Positions 25,101 to 32,924 of a DNA stretch of 64,000 nucleotides are shown in pieces. The stretch is from the NCBI RefSeq assembly GCF_029626105.1, contig NZ_JARUBH010000009.1, positions 868,001 through 932,000 of the forward strand, read 5' to 3'. The notes under the pieces are model-generated. The model had not been told where the DNA came from. It saw only the letters and a program-made list of their open reading frames with translations, and did not search any database. This stretch comes from Solwaraspora sp. WMMD792. Lineage in GTDB: Bacteria; Actinomycetota; Actinomycetes; Mycobacteriales; Micromonosporaceae. A program made the position numbers and the translations under genes. Positions within the stretch are counted from its first letter, which is position 1. Each line of letters starts with the position of its first letter.

Positions 25101-27781
25101 GCTTCGACCACCTCGGGCCAGTGCTCCTCGCCTACTCGTGCCAGGCTTACGGCAGCCTGTATGCGTATGTCAGGATCGACGTCGTCAGCGGATGACAGGT
25201 GGCGCAGGCACCGGATCCCGTCCGGGCGATACTCTGGCCCCAGTTCGGTCAACAGTCGCGCGGCCTGGATTCGTTCGCCGTCATAGATGTATCTTTCGGA
25301 AAGAAAATACGCGCAGCGACCAGCGATCTCGGCCCGGCAGGTTCGATCGACGGCGAGCATGGTCTCCGCTACCCCGGTCAGCTCGGAGACGTTGAGGTCC
25401 GGCTTGTCGAGGGTGAAGCGAAGCTCGGCGAGGATCAGCTGACGGGATGCGTCGTCCCACTCGGCCAGGGCCTCCGCCGCCACCTGTCGTTGGGACGGTT
25501 GCGCGGCGACATCGCCGAGGGTTTCCCGCATGACCTGGAGCGCCCGGTCCCTCGGATCGCCTTCCCGGTCGATGAGGTGGCTCGCGACGGCGACCCGCTG
25601 CGAAATGGTGCCGCCGGCCGTTGTCAGAGTGTCTGCCAGGAGCCGGGCGAGCTCCGCCTCCTGGTCCGAGCCGATGTTCTCTAGGGCGATCACCGAGGCC
25701 AGCCGTGCGGCCAACGAATCGCCCCCGCCAGCCTGGGCCAACAGTTCTGCCTCCAGGGCCGGCCGTCGAGAACGATCCCGGTCGGCGAGCAGGGCAACGA
25801 GGGCGGCCCATGCCGCTGAGCCGGGCTCCGCGATCTCGACGTGTCGGGCGAGCCAGCCGACGAGGATCGGCGTGACCGGAAATCGGCGTAGTGGGGCGAC
25901 CAGTTCGACCGCCCCAAGCGGCGAAGCCCTCCACAGCCGGTCGGAAAGCGAGTCCAGGCAGGCGGCGAGTTGCCGGTCGGAGGCCGCGGCGCCTTCGGCG
26001 ACCAGCCGCACTGCGGTGGCCCGGTCGGCTGCTCCACCGCTGAGCAGCCAGCTCAGCAGGTCCCCGTCGCCTGGATGGAACTTGGTCCATCTGATTAGTA
26101 CCGCCATCGCGCCCGGCTCGTCGCGGACCGCGCGGTGCAGCGCGCGGCGCCATCCCGTGTCGTCCGCGTCGAAACGGTCCGGCAGCTCGGCTGCGAATCG
26201 TCGGGCGGCGAAGTGCTCGGCGAACGTCAGGTGGATGAAGTCCGGTCCTGCGTCCCGGAAGCTGAGCAGTCCCGTGCTGAGCAGCACCTCGGAGACGAGT
26301 TCCGCCATGTCCTCGGGCGGTCTGCCGCTGACCGGACCGGCCTCGCGGCGCAGCCAGTCCATCGCGGTCAGGATCAGCGAGCGGCGGCTGCGCACCCGTA
26401 CCACCGCGAGTTCTTCGACCAGATCGTCCGTGCGGTCGCAGAGCGCGGCGACCAGTTCGGAGTTGTTGCTGTCACCGTCCAGCGTGGCCGTCAGCGCGGT
26501 GCGCGCCGAGGCACGGCGGGCCGCGTTGTACTGCCGGAGCCAGTGCAGGTAACGCTCGTAGAGGTCGTGGCGGTTGCGCGGCAGGCGGGAGTCGGGATCG
26601 TCCGCGTACACGGTGATCGCGATGGTCGCCATCAGCGGCACCGCCGCCACTTCGTGCAGGCCGGCTGATGCGACCTGAGACAGGAAGCCAGTGGCCTGAT
26701 CAGCGCCCTCCGGCGACGGACCGAACCAGCGGTGGGCGAAGTCGGCGAGCATCCGCCGGTCGAACGGTAGCAGTGTGTAGTGGCCGATCGTTCCGGCGCC
26801 GAGCATTGCCGTGGCGTGCCCGGCCAGCGGCCGGGTGGTGATCAGCAGACGCCACGGGCGGTCGTCGGCGGCCGTCCATCCGGACAGCACCGCCATGAAG
26901 GTCTCCCGCTCATCGCTGGGGACCTCGTCCAAGCCGTCGATCACTATCAGCCACTCGGCGCCGTCGACCGGACCGGCGAGCAGCGCCGGATCGACCGAGT
27001 CGCGGGCAGCCATGCCGAGGCCCTGTGACGCGGCCGCCGCCAGTGCCTCTGGCCACTTCTGGCCAGCGTGGGCGGCCAGCGATCGCGCCGTGACCAGCAG
27101 CGGCAGCAGCGGCTTCGCCGACAACCGACGCCCGTGCTCGTCGGCGTGCAGCCAGGCCCTGGCCAGCTGACGACAGATCTGCGCCGCCGTGGTCGACTTG
27201 CCGGTGCCGGGCCCGCCCTCGATCAGCAGATGATGGTGCTGGTCGAAGACCTTCTCCAGCGGACGGCGCACCGGGATCACCCGAGGGCGCTCGTCGAACG
27301 GAAGGAACAGCCGCTCGTCGGCGAAACGGCTCAGCCGACGCCGCCGATCGTCGGCGCGGCTCTCGGCGGACTGTGGCTGTTCCACCCGCTGCTGAACGTA
27401 GACGGTGGACACCTCGTTCCGCCGGTTGCGCAACAGCCGGCTCGGCGACCGGTCGGCGGCGGCCTCGATGTCCTGGAGCAACCGCCACACGTCGTCGCGC
27501 AGCGGACGGCGACCCCAGGCAGTCCGCTGCCTCCGCGTCCGCACCGGTGACGTAACCGTCCTGCCCTGACGCACAGCGATCACGGCCGCGCCGAAGGCGA
27601 GGACCCCGATGAACATCGCGACGACGCTCGCGAGCTGATCGGCGCGTTCCAGGCCGAGGCGGCTGAGGATTACGGCGAGGCCGCCCAGGAGAAGTGCGGT
27701 GAGGGCCAGGATCCCGGCGGCGATGAGTCGTCCGGACGAAGGGGTTCGCACTCGGTCATCATCCCAAGCGAACGCACCCAT
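22193..27781 (-). CDS. Giant membrane-anchored NACHT NTPase with alpha-helical repeat tail
   Basis: The 1862-residue protein has two predicted transmembrane segments (about 18-40 and 50-70), then a charged linker. A NACHT/STAND NTPase follows: Walker A GGPGTGKST at 189-197, Walker B LIVIDGLDEV at 278-287, sensor-like LLITTRPLAGHA about 310. From about residue 600 to the end the sequence is almost all short Ala/Leu/Arg helices in pairs, like HEAT or ARM solenoids (about 30 units by eye). NACHT proteins with repeat sensors act in phage defence in other bacteria. Here no separate effector domain is seen, so output may go through the membrane segments. The gene has slightly lower GC and more mixed codon use than its neighbours. 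A small repeat-protein gene lies 74 bp upstream in the same direction. Defence is a hypothesis. Confidence 0.85.
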   Translation of the reverse strand: MGAFAWDDDRVRTPSSGRLIAAGILALTALLLGGLAVILSRLGLERADQLASVVAMFIGVLAFGAAVIAVRQGRTVTSPVRTRRQRTAWGRRPLRDDVWRLLQDIEAAADRSPSRLLRNRRNEVSTVYVQQRVEQPQSAESRADDRRRRLSRFADERLFLPFDERPRVIPVRRPLEKVFDQHHHLLIEGGPGTGKSTTAAQICRQLARAWLHADEHGRRLSAKPLLPLLVTARSLAAHAGQKWPEALAAAASQGLGMAARDSVDPALLAGPVDGAEWLIVIDGLDEVPSDERETFMAVLSGWTAADDRPWRLLITTRPLAGHATAMLGAGTIGHYTLLPFDRRMLADFAHRWFGPSPEGADQATGFLSQVASAGLHEVAAVPLMATIAITVYADDPDSRLPRNRHDLYERYLHWLRQYNAARRASARTALTATLDGDSNNSELVAALCDRTDDLVEELAVVRVRSRRSLILTAMDWLRREAGPVSGRPPEDMAELVSEVLLSTGLLSFRDAGPDFIHLTFAEHFAARRFAAELPDRFDADDTGWRRALHRAVRDEPGAMAVLIRWTKFHPGDGDLLSWLLSGGAADRATAVRLVAEGAAASDRQLAACLDSLSDRLWRASPLGAVELVAPLRRFPVTPILVGWLARHVEIAEPGSAAWAALVALLADRDRSRRPALEAELLAQAGGGDSLAARLASVIALENIGSDQEAELARLLADTLTTAGGTISQRVAVASHLIDREGDPRDRALQVMRETLGDVAAQPSQRQVAAEALAEWDDASRQLILAELRFTLDKPDLNVSELTGVAETMLAVDRTCRAEIAGRCAYFLSERYIYDGERIQAARLLTELGPEYRPDGIRCLRHLSSADDVDPDIRIQAAVSLARVGEEHWPEVVEAICRALYDSGRSTRGFVPYWRLPGIERDLRDRIADAIEALTDESTLDTAEVSRIRASAVDLDPRFQPDADDVLRVAAGRSWTFKETTSLIALSSDCSLPVAAEFDRQLKRLVASPEVDLPDETVRATARYIRAYRPDPVVESLLHGLMVGSSTRVRARLDAALELIDHPTHSAAATKAIVDVHVPPSQRRWLFNAYSELVSRHASALEVLESYARNPHISPTWRVDVIPLLIKRAPQRAAEWLALLRDMLSERTNDLEDRRWIAMMLAENRAVADAAQVLEPAASDAYALDEERVNALAWLAQTETNGTGRYRAGLLSFFSDRHEPIEYRVQALQVLLRHGDDRHVPPLQLTDDLLWTNVPSVYDAQRTAELLYRSGWGRDTALEKAIGDLLLRSLARPYPLGGYVPPETGRRLDRIDGAMTAVRASLAAQPPTTTAVVTAAIALPEEESAAVAGIRRILDEPAATPEDRAQVLELQLDLSPAHRVPAVEVLHAALRRPDDGPVPPPIDPIDAARLLYQVVHSRAEAGAALATVAGDSKETWRRRREARAILAKEGGQRGLRHADLSFLTESGDDQLSLPDRCAALVRRADEVPGTLADTLDRLRSMLTAADSITTRTAVQLAIVTVDPEQDEPFTELLAMLTASDTPFGTVIEITQTLATGTPVQRLRAGLATEEILERSDITPVRRAALLALLAQMLPDTVHRVVTEVTGIAADPSLPPFVRIRAATILLGLGSGAAARPAHDVLHDLLDKPGTPGYLRVLAGQTLLDAPGPRRSETRARLLELDAAPDDRLAAAVAVLRTDGPEPAVRLCPREPSASMRMRELLALPGAKPYTILTAARALGGTGVWADRAAAATTMRQLADNPAAHPFVRFMALAAIPEMDFAEAGTCARRLLKVIIDDESPLDHRRWAAEALGKTARSHQRTARDALQTLDGDHLDPRARRRLHRSVASISNGSDWIPQQGGQS

Positions 27782-27855
27782 CAGTGTCCGTCACTCAGCA
27801 ACAGTGCGGACCGTACAAATGATCCACTCCATCAGCCGTATAGCGGCGGCGGCGA

Positions 27856-28206
27856 TCAGCGACCTTTATCCTGGCGGCTGCGCGCCAGGAGGTAGCCGGC
27901 GTAGGCGGCCAGCGCCACGGCTGCCAGCGCCGCAGGCGGGCCGATCAGCGCGCCGGCCCGCTCACGAGAGCCCATCACGGCTCCGACGGAGCGGTCAGCC
28001 ATCATCGACCAGCGGGACCGCCAGGACAGGGCCGACCCGATCGAGAGCGCGGAGCCGACCGACAGCACCGATCCTGCGGACCCGACGCTGCCGACGGAGG
28101 CGATCGAGCCGACGCTGCCGATCGACAGCACCGAGCCATGGGATCCGATCGACAACAGCGAGTCGGTGGACCACAACGACAGCCATGACGAGCCGGTAGA
28201 TGTCAT
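27856..28206 (-). CDS. Small Ser-tripeptide-repeat protein with C-terminal membrane helix
   Basis: The 116-residue protein has residues about 5-62 built from a 3-residue repeat, small/hydrophobic-Ser-hydrophobic (for example GSVLSIGSVGSIASVGSV). A basic linker and one predicted membrane helix (about 88-105) follow, ending in RSRQDKGR. ATG 28206 has no ribosome site, but CATACT lies 6 bp upstream, so the mRNA may be leaderless. I recall similar repeat proteins in actinobacteria, sometimes near toxin genes, but know no function. The strict period of three suggests a stacked beta structure or a membrane-surface assembly. It lies between a broken VapBC pair and the NACHT gene, all on the minus strand. 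Confidence 0.72.
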   Translation of the reverse strand: MTSTGSSWLSLWSTDSLLSIGSHGSVLSIGSVGSIASVGSVGSAGSVLSVGSALSIGSALSWRSRWSMMADRSVGAVMGSRERAGALIGPPAALAAVALAAYAGYLLARSRQDKGR

Positions 28207-28230
28207 GGGGAGAGTATGCGCCCCCTGCTT

Positions 28231-28458
28231 TCACAGGTCGTCGGGCAGAACCCGGAACGCCGTGCGACTGCTCAGCGGACGGATGGCCCGAAAATCCCGC
28301 TGGTCCAGTGTCAACACCGCATCCGTCTCGTACTGCTCGGCCAGCACGACGTTCGTGGCGTCCGTGAGATCCAGGCGCAGTGCCGCGTACCGCGACGGGA
28401 CGGTATCACTCACCGGCCGGCCGAAGCCGAATTCCGGAATGTCCAGTCCTTTGGCCAA
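28231..28458 (-). pseudogene. PIN-domain (VapC-like) toxin remnant, C-terminal half
   Basis: The 75-codon frame from a TTG ends with a recognisable PIN C-terminus: LDLTDATNVVLAEQYETDAV then TLDQRDFRAIRP and AFRVLPDDL. The acidic residues of the second half (Asp in LTDA, Asp in TLDQRDF) are present. The N-terminal half, with the first catalytic Asp near a VapC start, is missing. The preceding residues (KGLDIPEFGFGRP) do not resemble PIN. It follows an antitoxin-like fragment in another frame, so this is best read as a toxin gene truncated by a deletion. Confidence 0.7.
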
Positions 28459-28562
28459 CGACGTGCCCGTAGCGCGGCGATATGGAGCGCCTCCCGGAAG
28501 TACTCCGACTCCGGACGCCCCTCCCTCGCGGCAGCCTCCTCAGCGCTGTACGACCCGGACAT
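28410..28562 (-). pseudogene. Ribbon-helix-helix (VapB-like) antitoxin fragment
   Basis: The 50-residue frame from ATG 28562 contains AAREGRPESEYFREALHIAA, the pattern of a ribbon-helix-helix antitoxin (turn GRPESE, second helix). The first beta strand is short, and the C-terminus after WPKDW runs into the toxin remnant's DNA in a different frame. It overlaps the PIN remnant by 49 bp. I infer an ancestral vapBC operon whose middle, the antitoxin end plus toxin start, was lost. It could still be expressed; that is unproven. Confidence 0.55.
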
Positions 28563-28646
28563 TCTGACGGTGTGACATGCGGTCCACCCAGCCGCCTAGT
28601 TCGACGGGCGGTCCTGCCGATGCGCGGATGCGGATGCTGTCAACGG

Positions 28647-30056
28647 CTACTGACGGCTGGCCGGACCGGTGTCGACGCGGGTCCGGGTGTGGCTACCAAC
28701 TGCGGCGATGAGGGCGCCCGCCACCGCGACGAACGCGCCGAGACGCAGTCCGGTTCCGTAGCTCGACGCCAGAATCTCCGGTCGGGTCGAGTTGACGGCG
28801 GTAGCGCTGACGAGCACGGAGACCCCGAGGGCGATCCCGAGCTGCTGGGCGGTGTTCAGGATGCCGGAGGCTCGGCCCTTGTCCGCCTGGGCCAACCCGG
28901 CGGTACCGGCGATCGTGGCGGCGACGAACGCGGTGCCGAGCCCGAGCCCGAACAGCAGCAGTCCGGGCAGCAGGTCACGGAGGTAGGACCCGTCGACCGG
29001 CAGGCGCCCGAGCAGCATCTGCGCTGCGGCGACCAGTAGGAGCCCGGCCACGGCGAGGGCGCGGGCCGGGATCCGACCGGCGAGCCGTGCTGCGGCTGTG
29101 GTCGCGACGAGCGCGGCCAGGGCGCTGGGCGCGATGGCGAGCCCGGTTGCCGTCGAACCGAGACCGATGATTCGCTGCAGGTACAGCACGAGGAAGAATC
29201 CCTGACTGCCGACGACCGCCATCAGGCACGCGATCACGACGGCGGCGACCGGCACGGGCCCACGGGTGAGCGCCGCCAGCGGCAACAGTGGATCAGATGA
29301 GCGCGCCTCGACGATCCCGAAGGTCGCAAGCAGCACGGCGGTGCCCGCGAGGAGCAGCGCAGTGCCGGGCTCGGACCATCCCACAGTCGGTCCGCGAGTC
29401 ACGGCGAACAGCAGTGTCGCTGTGCCCAGCGTCGCGGTGATCGCGCCGGGCAGGTCCAGTTGTACGGCCCGTGCGGGGGCCGCGGGCGGTGTCGGTCGCA
29501 GCACGCGGCTGGCGAGCGCGACCGCGGCGGCTCCCAACGGCACGTTGACGGCGAACACGAGGTGCCAGCCGCCGAGGTCGGTGAGGACCCCGCCGAGGAT
29601 CAGGCCGGTCGCCGCGCCGGATGCGCCGAGGGCGGCCCAGATCCCGAGTACCCGGTTGCGGCCCGGTCCCTCGGGATAGAGGTCCAGCAGGAGGACGAAT
29701 GCGGCTGCGGATGCGAACGCGGCTCCGGCACCCTGGACCGACCGGCCGGCGAGCAGCGCCGGCATCGTCGTGGCCACCGCGCACAGCAGCGAGGCGCCGG
29801 TGAAGGTGACGGCGCCCGCTACGAACACCCGGCGTCCTCCGGCGAGGTCGGCGACCCGGCCGGCGAGCAGCAGCAGGCCGCCGAACGCTGCCGCGTACAG
29901 GGAGAGCACGTACTGCAGGGTGTGCTCGTCGGTGGCCAGGTCGACGTGGATGGCTCCGATGGCCACCGTCGTGATCGTGCTGTCGAGCACCACCATGAAC
30001 TGAACGACGCACAGTGCCGTGACCGCGGCCCTGCGTTGGGTGGCGTTACCGGTCAC
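28647..30056 (-). CDS. MFS drug-efflux-type transporter (DHA2-like)
   Basis: The 469-residue protein has about 14 predicted helices. The N-terminal motif FMVVLDSTITTVAIGAI marks EmrB/QacA-type proton-driven exporters. Motif A-like GRVADLAGGRRVF follows helix 2 and the motif-C region GASGAATGLILGGVL lies in helix 5. It starts at GTG 30056, overlapping the SDR gene by 4 bp. The divergent LysR regulator at 30873 is the likely controller. Substrate unknown; a role in exporting what the dehydrogenase forms or tolerates is plausible but unproven. Confidence 0.9.
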   Translation of the reverse strand: MTGNATQRRAAVTALCVVQFMVVLDSTITTVAIGAIHVDLATDEHTLQYVLSLYAAAFGGLLLLAGRVADLAGGRRVFVAGAVTFTGASLLCAVATTMPALLAGRSVQGAGAAFASAAAFVLLLDLYPEGPGRNRVLGIWAALGASGAATGLILGGVLTDLGGWHLVFAVNVPLGAAAVALASRVLRPTPPAAPARAVQLDLPGAITATLGTATLLFAVTRGPTVGWSEPGTALLLAGTAVLLATFGIVEARSSDPLLPLAALTRGPVPVAAVVIACLMAVVGSQGFFLVLYLQRIIGLGSTATGLAIAPSALAALVATTAAARLAGRIPARALAVAGLLLVAAAQMLLGRLPVDGSYLRDLLPGLLLFGLGLGTAFVAATIAGTAGLAQADKGRASGILNTAQQLGIALGVSVLVSATAVNSTRPEILASSYGTGLRLGAFVAVAGALIAAVGSHTRTRVDTGPASRQ

Positions 30057-30802
30057 GCGGTCAGGCCGCCGTCGAGCGGGACGATCACGCCGTTGAGGTA
30101 ATCGGCACCTGGGCCGGCGAGGAAGGTCACGACGGCGGCCACATCCGCTGCGGTAGCCAGCCGGCGGGCCGGGATCGTCGGCAGCACTTCGCGTTCGATG
30201 TCGAGGAACGCCTGGGCTGGTGCGGACATAGGGCCGTCGATGACGATGCCGGGATTCACCGCGTTGACGCGTACCCCGTCCGCGCCGTGCTCCAGCGCCC
30301 AGGTGCGGGTCAGGTTGTCCAGCGCGGCCTTGGACGAGTTGTAGATCGCCGCACCCCAGAAGGTCTTGATCGTGCCGATCGAGCTGATGTTGACGATCCG
30401 TCCGGCGCCGGACGCGACGAGGGCCGGGAGCGCGGCCTGGGTCAGGAAGAAGGCGGCCTTGTAGTTGAGCGCGACGATGCGGTCGAAGTCCTCCTCGGTG
30501 CCCTGGATCGCCGGTCCGCTGGTGTGTGCGGCGGCGTTGTTGACGAGGATGTCGAGCCTGCCGAAGCGGTCGATCGTGGTGTTGACGAGGTGGCGGTGCG
30601 TGTCGTGGTCGGTCAGGTCCGCGGCGACGAACGACGCCCGCGGCAGGTCCTTCACGACGGCCTCACCGGCCTCGGCGCGGCGGCCGACGACGGTGACCGC
30701 CGCGCCGGCCTCGGTGAGGGCGCGGGCGATGACAGCGCCGATGCCGCCGGTCGCGCCGGTGACGATTGCTACCTTGCCGTCCAGGTTTGTCGTGGCATCC
30801 AT
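30053..30802 (-). CDS. Short-chain dehydrogenase/reductase
   Basis: The 249-residue classical SDR has the cofactor motif TGATGGIG near residue 15, NNAA in the middle, NISSIGTI with the catalytic Ser, and YNSSK as the YxxxK. The C-terminal LNGVIVPLDGGLTA is also typical. ATG 30802 is preferred because a promoter (TTGACC, 17 bp, TACGGT) would place the transcription start at or next to it; a GTG at 30823 in frame is the alternative. It heads the operon with the efflux pump and is divergent from LysR. The substrate is unknown. Confidence 0.9.
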   Translation of the reverse strand: MDATTNLDGKVAIVTGATGGIGAVIARALTEAGAAVTVVGRRAEAGEAVVKDLPRASFVAADLTDHDTHRHLVNTTIDRFGRLDILVNNAAAHTSGPAIQGTEEDFDRIVALNYKAAFFLTQAALPALVASGAGRIVNISSIGTIKTFWGAAIYNSSKAALDNLTRTWALEHGADGVRVNAVNPGIVIDGPMSAPAQAFLDIEREVLPTIPARRLATAADVAAVVTFLAGPGADYLNGVIVPLDGGLTA

Positions 30803-30809
30803 GTGATCG

Positions 30810-30864
30810 ACCGTAGGAGCCACAGTTCATAAGGTCAAAGACCAGGATTCGATGACTTGATAAT
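30810..30864. promoter_or_regulatory. Divergent promoters of SDR-MFS and lysR
   Basis: Minus strand: TTGACC (30838-30833), 17 bp, TACGGT (30815-30810), giving transcription from about 30803. Plus strand: GATAAT (30859-30864) as a -10 nine bases before the lysR ATG, with no good -35. The region between them is unusually AT-rich and probably holds the LysR binding site. The exact box is not clear. Confidence 0.5.
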
Positions 30865-30872
30865 GTACGCGC

Positions 30873-31784
30873 ATGAAGTTCGACCTGCGACACCTGGAGG
30901 CGTTCGTCGCCGTCGCCGAGGAACTGCATTTCGGCCGCGCTGCAGCCCGGCTGCACGTGGCCCAACCGGCACTCTCCCAGCAGATCCTGCGACTTGAGTC
31001 GGCTCTCGGGGTCGATCTGCTGGTGCGCGAGCGCCGCCGCACGAAGCTCAGCGACGTCGGCCGGCTCTTCCTAGCGGAGGCGCGGCGAACCCTGGAACAG
31101 GCCCGGACGGCGGAGTCGGTGGCCGAGCGGGCGCGGCACGGAGAGCTGGGCAGACTCCGCGTCGGCTACCACCCGACCGCCTCGTCCCAGCCGTTCCTCA
31201 CCGCGCTCTCCGTCTTCGAGCGGGTCGTTCCCGAGGTGGAGCTGAGCCTGCGGGAGCTGCCGATGGGCGTCCTCGGCCAGCCACTGCACGACGACGTGGT
31301 GGACGTCGCGTTCCTCAGTACCCTCGGCGATGTCGACTGCGGGCAGCCGCAGCTGCGGCTGCGGACCTTGTCGACCGAGCGTTTCCTCGTCGCCGCGCCA
31401 GCCGGGCACGCGTTGTCCGCACAGGACAACGTCTCGCTGCGCGACCTCGACGGGGAGACGCTTGTCATGCTGGGCCGCGACGTCTGCGCATTCTGGCACG
31501 ACGATCTGGTGTCGATGTGTGCGCGAGGCGGCTACACCCCCCAGTCGATCCGGTACGCCGGGGAACTCGGCACGCAACTCACCCTGGCTGCGGCCGGGCT
31601 CGGAGTGGCCCTGGTGCAGGAGTCCTGCAAGCTGATACGCACCGAGGGCCTCGACTACATTTCCATCCGGGACGCCGACCGTCCGGTGATCTCCGCGGCA
31701 ATGTGGCGGGCGACCGACACCTCGCCGGTGCTTACCCGGTTTCTGGACCTGTTGCCGGCAGCCCCGGCGCAGCGTGACGGTTAG
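30873..31784 (+). CDS. LysR-family regulator
   Basis: The 303-residue protein has the LysR winged helix at 1-60 (DLRHLEAFVAVAEELHFGRA, then LHVAQPALSQQILRLESALG). A two-lobed effector domain follows (GRLRVGYHPTASSQPFLTAL onwards). It starts at ATG 30873 with GATAAT just upstream and no ribosome site, so its mRNA is probably near-leaderless. Its divergent position makes the SDR-MFS operon the likely target. The inducer is not known. Confidence 0.93.
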   Translation: MKFDLRHLEAFVAVAEELHFGRAAARLHVAQPALSQQILRLESALGVDLLVRERRRTKLSDVGRLFLAEARRTLEQARTAESVAERARHGELGRLRVGYHPTASSQPFLTALSVFERVVPEVELSLRELPMGVLGQPLHDDVVDVAFLSTLGDVDCGQPQLRLRTLSTERFLVAAPAGHALSAQDNVSLRDLDGETLVMLGRDVCAFWHDDLVSMCARGGYTPQSIRYAGELGTQLTLAAAGLGVALVQESCKLIRTEGLDYISIRDADRPVISAAMWRATDTSPVLTRFLDLLPAAPAQRDG

Positions 31785-31815
31785 TCGACCAGGCGACGTG
31801 CTTGCGTCGTCGGGG

Positions 31816-32811
31816 TCAGTTGCCGGTGCCGAGGTTTGCCATCATCGCGGCCGGGTAGCGGTCGCCCCGTGCCGAGCCGGCCGGCACAGCCTTCTCGATC
31901 TCGGCCAGGTCGTCCGCGGAAAGCACCAGGTGGGCGGCGGGCAGGGCCTCGGTCAACCGATTGCGGGTACGGGCGCCGACGAGCGGGACGATGTCGCCGC
32001 CCTGGGCTGCCACCCACGCGATAGCCAGCTGAGCCACGGTGCAGCCCTTCGCCTCGGCCACCCGCCGCAGCGCCGCCACCAGAGCCAGGTTGTGTTCGAC
32101 ATTGTCACCCGAGAACCGTGGCATCCGGCTGCGGTGGTCACCCGGTCGCGCTCCGGTGTTCTGCCAGTGGCCCGAGATCAGGCCTCGGCTCAGGACACCG
32201 TACGCGGTCATCCCGACTCCCAGTTCCCGCAGCGTCGGCAGCACGTCGGCCTCCACCCCGCGCGAGATCAGCGAGTACTCGATCTGCAGGTCGGCGACCG
32301 GGTGCACGGCGTGCGCCCGGCGGATCGTCTCGGCACCCACCTCGGACAGTCCCACATGCCGCACGTACCCGGCTTCGATCATGTCCTTGATCGCGCCCAC
32401 CGTATCCTCGATCGGCACGTCCGGGTCCAGTCGTGCCGGCCGGTAGATGTCGACGTAGTCGACACCCAGCCGGGTCAACGAGTGGATCAGGAAGTTCTTC
32501 ACCGCCGCCGGCCGGCTGTCCTGCCCGAGGAAACCGCCGCCCGGCGCGAGCAGCGCCCCGAACTTGAGGCTCAGCACGTAACTGTCCCTCGGCCGACCGC
32601 GTAGCGCCTCAGCCAGCAGCATCTCGTTGTGCCCGGTGCCGTAGTGGTCGCCGGTGTCGATCAGCGTGAGCCCCGCGTCCAGCGCCGCATGTACCGTCGC
32701 GACGCTCTCGGCGCGGTCGGAGACGCCGTACACGCCGCTGGTCAACCCCATCGCACCCAGACCCAGTGCACCGACGGCCGGACCAGTCGTTCCCAAGGTT
32801 CGTTTCTGCAT
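31816..32811 (-). CDS. Aldo/keto reductase
   Basis: The 331-residue TIM-barrel oxidoreductase starts at ATG 32811 behind AAGGTGGG. It shows the family start LGTTGPAVGALGLGAMGLTSG, DTGDHYGTGHNE (catalytic Asp and Tyr), LSLKFGAL (Lys) and the NADPH loop at SGDNVEHNLALV. Where most members have His (as in YQLHRPD), this one reads YRPARLDP, so the usual active-site His is not seen. The barrel end DIVPLVGARTRNRL is normal. It is divergent from the XRE regulator at 32925, which probably controls it. Substrate unknown. Confidence 0.9.
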   Translation of the reverse strand: MQKRTLGTTGPAVGALGLGAMGLTSGVYGVSDRAESVATVHAALDAGLTLIDTGDHYGTGHNEMLLAEALRGRPRDSYVLSLKFGALLAPGGGFLGQDSRPAAVKNFLIHSLTRLGVDYVDIYRPARLDPDVPIEDTVGAIKDMIEAGYVRHVGLSEVGAETIRRAHAVHPVADLQIEYSLISRGVEADVLPTLRELGVGMTAYGVLSRGLISGHWQNTGARPGDHRSRMPRFSGDNVEHNLALVAALRRVAEAKGCTVAQLAIAWVAAQGGDIVPLVGARTRNRLTEALPAAHLVLSADDLAEIEKAVPAGSARGDRYPAAMMANLGTGN

Positions 32812-32924
32812 GTGCCCACCTTGCTTCCACGAGCGGACGGCCGGTAGCGGAGCGTTCATCGTGGGAGCGCCGCTCCCTGTCTCGACCCTCGCGCGCGGGG
32901 CAGCCGCCGAGGAGTATGGGGACC

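Noticed and set aside
22193-28562. Prophage or integrative element
   Set aside because: No integrase, recombinase, capsid, replication gene or att-like direct repeats are visible around this accessory stretch.
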